Below are positions 1 to 5,377 of a DNA stretch of 5,437 bases, piece by piece. The stretch covers positions 1 to 5,437 of the forward strand of contig DAOWMA010000175.1 of assembly GCA_030643345.1 (NCBI GenBank), written 5' to 3'. The position numbers were made by a program, and so were the translations under genes. The notes beneath the pieces are model-generated. The model saw only the letters and a list, made by a program, of their open reading frames with translations, was not told the origin of the DNA and searched no databases. The stretch's first letter is position 1. The number at the start of each line of letters is the position of its first letter. The stretch comes from Spirochaetaceae bacterium. Its GTDB lineage: Bacteria > Spirochaetota > Spirochaetia > B11-G9.

Positions 1-896
1 TACAGGAACTTGAACTATTTAAACACCTTGCAGGGTCTCTCCATTTCGCAACAACCAGTAAGGCATGCAATATTTCCCCTTCTGCACTATCCAGAACTAT
101 AAAAAGACTTGAAGAGGAATTGAATCAGAATCTCTTTATCAGAGATAATAGAAGAGTTGAACTGACAAGTGCAGGTAAAAGATACCTTCTCTTTGCAGAA
201 AAGGTTTTAAATGAACATAATGCCCTGAAAGATTTCTACAAGCAACAGGAGCTTACCCTGCGGGGAACCCTGCGAATATATGGGTCTGTAACTGCAAGTT
301 ATACAATACTTACCGATATACTGGGTAATTTTCAAAACAGATATCCTGATGTTCATATCGATCTAAAAACAGGATCTGCAGCAAATGCCATCAATGAGGT
401 ATTGAAAGGTAATACAGATATTTCAGTTGCTGCAAAACCGGATAATCTTCGTGATGCCCTCGCCTTCAAAGAACTGGCGGTAACACCCCTCTATTTTGTA
501 ATACCCAAAAAAGAGTGCCCCGTTAGAGAAAAGATTTTTCAAAACAGGATAAACTGGGAAAAAGTTCCGTTTATACTATCTGAAAGCGGTATTGGTCGAA
601 ACAGAATTGACAGATGGTTCAGACAGAATCATCTCCATCCATATATTTATGCAAAAGTTTCAGGGAATGAAGCAATTCTTGCCATGGTAGGGCTGGGTCT
701 TGGTATTGGGCTTGTTCCAGGTCTGGTTCTGGATAAAAGTCCATTAATAAATGATATTGAAATAATTAAAAAAGCTCCGGAATTAGCACCCTATACAGTG
801 GGGATATGTACTACAAAGAGATTACTGGCTTCTCCATTGATTAAGGCTTTCTGGGAAAGCAGTGGTGAATCAGTACTTAATCATCCTCCCCTCTAA
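1..896 (+). CDS. ilvY: LysR-family transcriptional regulator, IlvY-like (5' partial)
   Basis: This is a cytoplasmic DNA-binding regulator. The E. coli homologue activates ilvC (acetohydroxyacid reductoisomerase) in response to acetolactate-type inducers. The frame is open from base 3 to the TAA at 894-896, giving 297 visible residues. The first TTG in frame, at base 120, is not the start, because the winged helix-turn-helix lies upstream of it: LELFKHLA at 3-10 and SPSALSRTIKRLEEEL at 25-40, counted from base 3. The effector-binding domain runs from about residue 86 to the end. GSVTASY (94-100), ECPVRE, WEKVPFIL and WFRQNH match E. coli IlvY as I remember it, and full length is about 300 against 297 residues. 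Alignment suggests about three missing codons, with the ATG just left of base 1. ilvC is usually divergent from ilvY and would then lie outside the window. The 3' end overlaps the convergent permease gene by 27 bp. Family assignment is secure; IlvY orthology is likely. Confidence 0.88.
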   Translation, partial: QELELFKHLAGSLHFATTSKACNISPSALSRTIKRLEEELNQNLFIRDNRRVELTSAGKRYLLFAEKVLNEHNALKDFYKQQELTLRGTLRIYGSVTASYTILTDILGNFQNRYPDVHIDLKTGSAANAINEVLKGNTDISVAAKPDNLRDALAFKELAVTPLYFVIPKKECPVREKIFQNRINWEKVPFILSESGIGRNRIDRWFRQNHLHPYIYAKVSGNEAILAMVGLGLGIGLVPGLVLDKSPLINDIEIIKKAPELAPYTVGICTTKRLLASPLIKAFWESSGESVLNHPPL

Positions 897-1736
897 AAAG
901 GTCGCCAGGGTCGAAAGACTTATTGTAAGAACAAAATACATAGCTGTAATTGTAATCCATATTTCAAAAACAAGATATGTGGATGCCATAAGCTCCATCC
1001 CCTGAAAGGTAAGTTCCTGAATAGAAATAATTGAGACTATTGATGAATCCTTTATTGTGGATATGGCCTGGCCGGTTAAGCTTGGTAATATCTTACGAAA
1101 TACCTGAGGCAAAATTATAAATCTATATTTATCAACAGATGAGATCCCCAGAGCATCCGAAGCTTCAAACTGTCCCTTTTCTATTGATTCAAGCCCCCCG
1201 CGGATAATTTCAGCCACATAGGCTCCCTCATAAACAGCCAGTGTAAAAAGAGCCGACAGAAATTCAGAAAACCGTTCCGGTTTAGAAAACAGAAAAGAAA
1301 GAACATTTTTGCCTGAATCAGACAGATTTCTTGCCCATTCATCGATCCCCATAGCAGCTGCTATATTATTTCCAATAAAAAAGTAAAAAATAAAAATAAG
1401 CACAAGAGGAGGAGTATTCCTGGCAATCTCAATATAGGTTCGTCCTGTCAATCTGGAAAACAGATTTTTTCGGGTACGAAGAATTCCCATAAAGGTACCT
1501 ATAATTATTGCGGCAAGAGAGGACCAAAAACTTAACTTTATAGTTGTATAAAAACCCAGCATCAATAAATTTGACTTTAGATGTCCCAATTCATCTATTC
1601 TAAAAAAGAACTGAGGGATTGCCCCCCAGCTCCATGAATAACTGAATCCGGTCTTTATCCGGATAAATCCAAGAATACCTGCCAGAATCAGGATTAACAA
1701 GATAATTCCATCCAGCAGATAATTATGTTTTTTCAT
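870..1736 (-). CDS. Amino acid-type ABC importer, permease subunit 2 (HisM/GlnP family)
   Basis: This inner-membrane permease of 288 aa belongs to the polar amino acid uptake family (BPD_transp_1 fold) and probably pairs with the other permease of the operon. TM1 is at about residues 9-25, with more hydrophobic segments near 60-84, 108-128, 158-178, 215-245 and 256-280. Family hallmarks are RNTPPLVLIF (106-115), the EGAYVAEIIRGG block (170-181) and the EAA loop EASDALG...LPQ (191-211), which contacts the ATPase. It is longer than permease 1, mainly through about 25 extra residues at 130-157 (EWARNLSDSGKNV...) before the EGAY block. The ATG directly follows the TAG of the substrate-binding gene (TAGATG, no gap). 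The only SD-like AGGA (1750-1753) is 13 nt away, so translation is probably coupled to the upstream gene. It is the last gene of the operon. No intrinsic terminator is visible after the TGA, and the gene end overlaps the ilvY-like gene. Confidence 0.93.
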   Translation of the reverse strand: MKKHNYLLDGIILLILILAGILGFIRIKTGFSYSWSWGAIPQFFFRIDELGHLKSNLLMLGFYTTIKLSFWSSLAAIIIGTFMGILRTRKNLFSRLTGRTYIEIARNTPPLVLIFIFYFFIGNNIAAAMGIDEWARNLSDSGKNVLSFLFSKPERFSEFLSALFTLAVYEGAYVAEIIRGGLESIEKGQFEASDALGISSVDKYRFIILPQVFRKILPSLTGQAISTIKDSSIVSIISIQELTFQGMELMASTYLVFEIWITITAMYFVLTISLSTLATFLEGRMIKY

Positions 1737-2564
1737 CTACTGTACTAAATCCTGCCAGCCTTTGGTTCCAAACCAGTAGTGTTTTCTTTCCTTTAACCAG
1801 CCATCTGCATCCACTACTGTTATCCAGCTGTTAAAGTAGTTTACCAGATCATAGTCTCCCTTCTTCAGAGCAAAACCGATTGGCTCTTTTGTAAAATTAT
1901 CTGCCAGAGGAAGAAAAAGTTTATCGGAATATTTAATGGACTGATAAGCCGGCATTGGCGCAGAGGCAATTACTGCATGGGCCCTGCCGGTCAGGAGTTC
2001 CTGTATGGCCTGAGATTCATCATCAAAAAGACGCTTTTCTGCGAGTGGCATATATTTTTCTGCCGCCGCCGCAGCAGTAGTTCCAATTCTTGCTGCAACC
2101 ACAACATCCTTTCTGTTAAAGGCTTTCAAAGTATTAAATCCAGCTGCTTTTTCCTTTGATGCGACAATAGACATCCCTGAATAATCGTAGGGAATAGAAA
2201 AGTTAACCTTTAAGTTTCTATCCGGTCTGATACCCATTCCACCAATAATTACATCAAATTTTCCAGTTAGAAGTGCAGGAATAATTCCTGACCATTTTGT
2301 AGGAATAAATTCAATATCCACTCCCATATCTTCTGCAAGACGTCGTGCAACATCAACTTCAAAGCCAATAAGCTGCCCATTTTTATCATTCATTGCCCAT
2401 GGGACAAAGGTAGATAAACCAACTTTAAGAACACCCCGCCTCGAAATTGTATCAAGAAGGCTCTCTTTAACCTGAACTTCTGCTACTCTGCCACTTAGCC
2501 TGCCACAGCCAGTCAGTGCAAACACAATACTCAGTATTATTAATACTGATAAAATTTTTTTCAT
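1737..2564 (-). CDS. Amino acid-type ABC importer, substrate-binding lipoprotein (SBP family 3)
   Basis: This extracytoplasmic solute-binding protein of 275 aa captures the ligand and delivers it to the two permeases encoded beside it. The N-terminus is a lipoprotein signal peptide: KK, a hydrophobic stretch at 4-17 and lipobox LTGC with the lipidated Cys at 20. The mature part is the bilobed SBP_bac_3 domain (about 40-268), with GVLKVGLS (44-51), GFEVDVARRLAEDMGV (67-82) and GKFDVIIGG (101-109). The Arg that binds the ligand carboxylate in this family is kept as R116, and the RIGTT loop (159-163) is present. Two pocket positions differ. The Asp that normally holds the alpha-amino group (Asp157 in E. 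coli GlnH) is Ser201 in HAVIASAP, and the T/S before R116 is Gly111. The substrate therefore cannot be named and may not be a standard amino acid. The start is supported by a purine-rich GGGAGAG stretch upstream in the 18-bp gap after the ATPase gene. Confidence 0.92.
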   Translation of the reverse strand: MKKILSVLIILSIVFALTGCGRLSGRVAEVQVKESLLDTISRRGVLKVGLSTFVPWAMNDKNGQLIGFEVDVARRLAEDMGVDIEFIPTKWSGIIPALLTGKFDVIIGGMGIRPDRNLKVNFSIPYDYSGMSIVASKEKAAGFNTLKAFNRKDVVVAARIGTTAAAAAEKYMPLAEKRLFDDESQAIQELLTGRAHAVIASAPMPAYQSIKYSDKLFLPLADNFTKEPIGFALKKGDYDLVNYFNSWITVVDADGWLKERKHYWFGTKGWQDLVQ

Positions 2565-2582
2565 ACTCTTCTCTCCCTGGGG

Positions 2583-3338
2583 TTATATAACCTTACTTAA
2601 AAATGCTTTACTTCTATCTTCATTGGGATCAAGAAAAAAATCCTCAACCTTTCTGTCCTCAACTATTTCACCATTATCCATAAACAGGATTCTGCTTCCT
2701 GCTTCTCTGGCAAAGCCCATCTCATGAGTAACAACAACCATTGTCATTCCGTCTTTTGCAAGATTTTTCATTACATCCAGAACTTCACTGATCATCACCG
2801 GATCCAGAGCACTGGTTGCTTCATCGAAAAGCATAACCTTTGGATTCATTGCAAGTGACCTGGCGATTGCCACACGCTGCTGCTGCCCCCCGGAAAGTTG
2901 TGAGGGATAACTGTCTATTTTATCTGTAATCCCTACCTTCTCTAGAAGATCTACTGTAATTGTTTCACATTCTGCCAGACTCTTTTTTCGGACTCTCCTA
3001 ACAGCCAGACTGATATTTTCTCTTACGGTCATATGGGGAAAAAGATTGAAAGACTGAAACACCATCCCCACTTCTTTTCTAATTTCCAGGCGATTTTTAT
3101 GATGATGATTTAAAGGAATATTATCAATTATTATACTTCCGGAATCAAAATCTTCCAGTCCGTTAAGACATCTTAATAACGTTGATTTTCCCGCCCCTGA
3201 GGGACCTATTACAACAACAACTTCTCCCTGATATATATCCACAGTTACATCTTTAACAGCAATAACCTCCAGATCTTTATTCGAACCCGGAAAGGTTTTA
3301 TTTAAATCTGTAATACTGATTATTGGTTTACTGGTCAT
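2583..3338 (-). CDS. Amino acid-type ABC importer, ATP-binding subunit (GlnQ/HisP family)
   Basis: This cytoplasmic ATPase drives import through the two permeases. Starting from MTSKPI it has 251 aa, typical for the family. All catalytic motifs are intact: Walker A GPSGAGKST (45-53), Q-loop Gln95 in VFQSFNLFPH, signature LSGGQQQR (148-155), Walker B VMLFDE with catalytic Glu173, D-loop SALD and the switch His205 in VVTHEMGFA. The NLFPHMTVREN and EMGFAREA stretches are characteristic of polar amino acid importers. An in-frame ATG at 3368 would add ten residues (MYIDLRRGAV) and a 41-bp overlap with the preceding gene. I prefer the ATG at 3336-3338 because AGAGGAG lies six bases before it and the overlap falls to 11 bp, consistent with translational coupling. 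The stop is TAA at 2583-2585, 18 bp before the binding-protein gene. Confidence 0.95.
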   Translation of the reverse strand: MTSKPIISITDLNKTFPGSNKDLEVIAVKDVTVDIYQGEVVVVIGPSGAGKSTLLRCLNGLEDFDSGSIIIDNIPLNHHHKNRLEIRKEVGMVFQSFNLFPHMTVRENISLAVRRVRKKSLAECETITVDLLEKVGITDKIDSYPSQLSGGQQQRVAIARSLAMNPKVMLFDEATSALDPVMISEVLDVMKNLAKDGMTMVVVTHEMGFAREAGSRILFMDNGEIVEDRKVEDFFLDPNEDRSKAFLSKVI

Positions 3339-4122
3339 AACGGCTCCTCTTCTCAAGTCGATGTACAAAAGCTGAAATCGATACAGTCATCACCAGATAT
3401 ATTAAAGCCACAGTAAACCATATTTCAAAAGTAAGAAATGTTTCAGAAATAATTGACTGCCCGGCCATTGTCAGATCAAAAATTGCAATCGTGCTTACCA
3501 GAGCAGAATCCTTGATTAAGGATACCGCCTGACCGGTTAGAGGAGGCAATACCTGTTTGAGTGTTTGAGGAAGTACTATGAATCTATAAGTATCAATAGT
3601 ATTTAAACCAAGGCTGTATGCTGATTCCCACTGCCCTTTAGGAATCGCAGTTATACCACCCCTTATAATTTCGGAAGCATAGGCACCTTCAAAAAGACTG
3701 AGTGCCAGAACTGCAGAAATAAATGGGTTTATGTTAAAAACAGGGGATATTACAAAATAGATAACAAAGAGCTGGATTAGGAGGGGTGTATTCCTAATAA
3801 GCTCCAGATATATTCTGGCAACCAGCTTTGCAGTAAAAGATGATGACAATCGAAAAAGGGCAGTTATCATCCCGATAAAAAAAGCCAGAACAAGACTGAT
3901 AACTGATATTTTTACTGTAAGAGCCAGACCGGTCAGCAAACGCCCGGGTATAAGCGCACCATCCGCAGAACGGGATATTATATAACCCGGCACTCTGTAC
4001 CATTGCCAGTTGTAGTTCATATTTGCTGAACTTAAAGTAATAATGGTAATTATAACACCAAGAAACAAAAGATATTTTATGCTGTCAATAATAGTAGTTT
4101 TCCTTACAAATATCATAATCAT
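3328..4122 (-). CDS. Amino acid-type ABC importer, permease subunit 1 (HisQ/GlnP family)
   Basis: First gene of the operon, encoding a 264-aa inner-membrane permease. TM1 is at about residues 14-30, followed by a short periplasmic loop (NYNWQWYRVPGY) and further hydrophobic segments near 64-90, 114-128, 133-150, 195-217 and 232-254. Family marks are RNTPLLIQLF (110-119), EGAYASEIIRGG (145-156), the EAA loop ESAYSLG...LPQ (166-186) and SLIKDSALVS (201-210). With the divergent second permease it probably forms a heterodimeric channel, as HisQ/HisM do. The start is uncertain. ATGs exist at 4122 and 4116, neither has a Shine-Dalgarno sequence, and the -10 box ends only eight bases before the first, so the message would be nearly leaderless. 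An AAGGA inside the gene, before two ATT codons (residues 11-12), is the only SD-like sequence nearby. The 3' end overlaps the ATPase gene by 11 bp. Confidence 0.92.
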   Translation of the reverse strand: MIMIFVRKTTIIDSIKYLLFLGVIITIITLSSANMNYNWQWYRVPGYIISRSADGALIPGRLLTGLALTVKISVISLVLAFFIGMITALFRLSSSFTAKLVARIYLELIRNTPLLIQLFVIYFVISPVFNINPFISAVLALSLFEGAYASEIIRGGITAIPKGQWESAYSLGLNTIDTYRFIVLPQTLKQVLPPLTGQAVSLIKDSALVSTIAIFDLTMAGQSIISETFLTFEIWFTVALIYLVMTVSISAFVHRLEKRSRYDQ

Positions 4123-4130
4123 TAGTATGC

Positions 4131-4160
4131 ATTATAATACAATAAGTTACTACCTGTTAA
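4131..4160 (-). promoter_or_regulatory. Promoter of the ABC importer operon
   Basis: On the minus strand, TTAACA (4155-4160; 5 of 6 matches to the sigma70 -35 consensus) is followed after 18 bp by a perfect TATAAT (4131-4136). Transcription would start near 4124, one to three bases before the first ATG of permease 1 at 4122, which implies a leaderless or nearly leaderless message. The -35 box lies just beside the first REP-like element. Assigned by consensus match only. Confidence 0.6.
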
Positions 4161-4167
4161 AACGTTA

Positions 4168-4235
4168 GGGATTGCAGCGGAAATCCCGGACCGTGGATGT
4201 ATGTTGTGTAGAGACGCAAGATCTTGCGTCTGTAC
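4168..4235. repeat. REP-like palindromic element, copy 1
   Basis: This copy has two parts. The first is a conserved block starting GGGATTGCAGCGG at 4168, which can fold with a perfect 6-bp stem (GGGATT 4168-4173 with AATCCC 4182-4187). The second is the tetranucleotide GTAG (4208-4211) followed by a perfect 20-bp palindrome at 4212-4231 (AGACGCAAGA and its reverse complement). Past one G/G mismatch the pairing resumes with GTA/TAC, out to 4208 and 4235. GTAG before a palindrome is the hallmark of REP sequences mobilised by RAYT (TnpA-REP) transposases. No transposase is present here. Confidence 0.7.
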
Positions 4236-4275
4236 GAAACAAATCAAATTGTGATCCAGTTAATCAAATTCGGGA

Positions 4276-4335
4276 GGAATTGCAGCGAAAAGCCCGACCC
4301 TGTAGGGGCGAATCTTGTATTCGCCCCTACAGGGT
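4276..4335. repeat. REP-like palindromic element, copy 2, with a long perfect hairpin
   Basis: This copy repeats the leading block of copy 1 (GGAATTGCAGCG at 4276-4287; 18 of 21 bases identical over the block, offset 108 bp). After 23 bp it reaches GTAG (4302-4305) inside a perfect inverted repeat: arms of 17 bp at 4297-4313 and 4319-4335, core GTAGGGGCGAAT, around a 5-base loop (CTTGT). It lies 11 bases beyond the panB stop codon. It could therefore act as a transcript-end hairpin for panB, but the minus-strand sequence after it has only a short TTTT and no proper U tract. I annotate it as a repeat first and a terminator only as a possibility. Confidence 0.75.
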
Positions 4336-4346
4336 AACGCCCCAAT

Positions 4347-5213
4347 TTATCTATCTATTGCCTTTTTCAATTCCTCAACCATCTCTTTTTTCATATTGAA
4401 TGAATGTTCTGCAGCAGGAAATGATTCTCCCTGAACATCAGATATAAACTCCTTGACTGCGCCTACATGAGCAGTATAAGCATCTGTATAGACTTTTACG
4501 AACTTGGGTGTAAATCTTTTAAACAATCCAAGCAGATCATGAAGAACCAGTACCTGCCCGTCACAATGGATACCACCTCCAATTCCGATTGTCGGGATTT
4601 TTACTTTCCCGGTGATTATTTTAGCCAGCTGCTGGGGAATAGCTTCCAGAATAAGAGCAAAGGCACCGGCATCTTCAAGTGCCAGAGCATCATCCAGAAC
4701 TGATTTAGCAGCATCTATTGATTTTCCCTGAACTTTAAAGCCTCCCATCATAACTGCTGTCTGTGGGGTTAATCCGATATGGCCGAAAACAGGTATTCCC
4801 GCTTTGTGAATAGCTTCAGCTACGGGTACAAATTCCTTTCCACCTTCAAATTTAATAGAATCACAACCACCATCCTTATACAGAATACCGGCATTTGTAA
4901 CAGCCTGCTCTACAGAAATATTGTAGGACATAAAGGGCATATCACCAACAATATGGGCCCTGTTAACAGCTCTTACCACTGGTTTAATATGGTTAAGCAT
5001 CTCATCCATAGTAACAGGAACTGTATCTTTGTAACCTAGTTCCACCATTCCCAGGGAATCTCCAACAAGAATAATATCTATACCAGCTTCATCCACAATT
5101 AGACCCTGAGGGTATGAATAGGCCGTAATCATTGATATTTTTTTCCCTTCTGCCTTCATCTTTTGAAGATCAGCCACTAACAACTTCTTTGTTGCTTCCG
5201 GATGAGTACTCAT
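4347..5213 (-). CDS. panB: 3-methyl-2-oxobutanoate hydroxymethyltransferase
   Basis: This cytoplasmic enzyme (EC 2.1.2.11) transfers a hydroxymethyl group from 5,10-methylenetetrahydrofolate to 2-ketoisovalerate to give ketopantoate, the first committed step of pantothenate and CoA synthesis. It has 288 aa, slightly longer than the 264 of E. coli PanB, through short extensions at both ends. The (beta/alpha)8 PanB motifs run in order: VGDSLGM (50-56) with metal ligand Asp52, GDMPFMSY (90-97) with Asp91, KFEGG (121-125) with Glu123, GHIGLTPQ (144-151), catalytic Glu190 in LILEAIP, and GIGGG (210-214). The usually conserved Asp in TAYDY is Ser33 here (TAYSYP). The ATG at 5211-5213 has an excellent SD, AAGGAG, six bases away. 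No panC or panD is adjacent, and the gene appears monocistronic, followed by the REP-like region. Confidence 0.97.
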   Translation of the reverse strand: MSTHPEATKKLLVADLQKMKAEGKKISMITAYSYPQGLIVDEAGIDIILVGDSLGMVELGYKDTVPVTMDEMLNHIKPVVRAVNRAHIVGDMPFMSYNISVEQAVTNAGILYKDGGCDSIKFEGGKEFVPVAEAIHKAGIPVFGHIGLTPQTAVMMGGFKVQGKSIDAAKSVLDDALALEDAGAFALILEAIPQQLAKIITGKVKIPTIGIGGGIHCDGQVLVLHDLLGLFKRFTPKFVKVYTDAYTAHVGAVKEFISDVQGESFPAAEHSFNMKKEMVEELKKAIDR

Positions 5214-5249
5214 TTCTTACTCCTTATTTCCTTATTAAAAATATAAACT

Positions 5250-5255
5250 ATTATA
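5250..5255 (-). promoter_or_regulatory. Probable -10 box of the panB promoter
   Basis: A perfect TATAAT on the minus strand lies 36 bp before the panB ATG, which would give a leader of about 30 nt containing the AAGGAG ribosome site. No good -35 is found at 16-18 bp; the nearest TTG-type hexamer (TTGTAC) is at 20 bp. The promoter may therefore need an activator, or this may be chance in AT-rich DNA. Confidence 0.4.
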
Positions 5256-5303
5256 TTAACCCGAAATAATCGAAAGTACAATCAAAATTTATGATTCAAG
5301 CTT

Positions 5304-5320
5304 ATATCTGATTCTGATAT
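5304..5320. promoter_or_regulatory. Dyad between the divergent promoters, candidate operator
   Basis: ATATC (5304-5308) and GATAT (5316-5320) form an inverted repeat with a 7-base spacer, containing a T-N11-A pattern (T5305, A5317) of the kind LysR-type regulators bind. It directly abuts the -35 box of the plus-strand gene and lies upstream of panB. Arms of five bases can arise by chance in AT-rich sequence. Confidence 0.25.
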
Positions 5321-5348
5321 TTGCCAACAACTACATTCCTGTGATAAT
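5321..5348 (+). promoter_or_regulatory. Promoter of the S58-type peptidase gene
   Basis: TTGCCA (5321-5326; 5 of 6 matches to the -35 consensus), a 16-bp spacer and GATAAT (5343-5348; 5 of 6 matches) preceded by TG to give an extended -10. The predicted start is near 5355, leaving a leader of about 23 nt that holds the GGAG ribosome site. Confidence 0.55.
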
Positions 5349-5377
5349 ATGGAGCAAGCAATTAAAGCGGAGTCTTT

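Noticed and set aside
120..896. Shorter LysR gene starting at TTG 120
   Set aside because: The open frame continues to the window edge, and the upstream part encodes the essential helix-turn-helix, so the TTG is an internal Leu.
1977..2159. Plus-strand open frame opposite the binding-protein gene
   Set aside because: Low-complexity Ser/Cys/Phe-rich product antisense to a well-supported gene.
3339..3368. Ten-residue longer N-terminus of the ATPase
   Set aside because: The ATG at 3338 has a well-placed AGAGGAG and gives the usual family length; the extension only reads the end of the overlapping permease gene.
3794..4003. Minus-strand 69-aa frame within permease 1
   Set aside because: Out-of-frame shadow of a clear transporter gene, with no domain or ribosome site.
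4168..4335. CRISPR array or insertion sequence
   Set aside because: There are only two diverged units with no regular spacers, no cas genes and no transposase reading frame.
4172..4399. Plus-strand 75-aa open frame over the intergenic region
   Set aside because: It runs through both REP-like palindromes and into the 3' end of panB on the opposite strand, and its product has no recognisable domain.
4467..5039. Two plus-strand frames (4467-4703 and 4779-5039) opposite panB
   Set aside because: Antisense shadows of a highly conserved enzyme gene, with no recognisable motifs.
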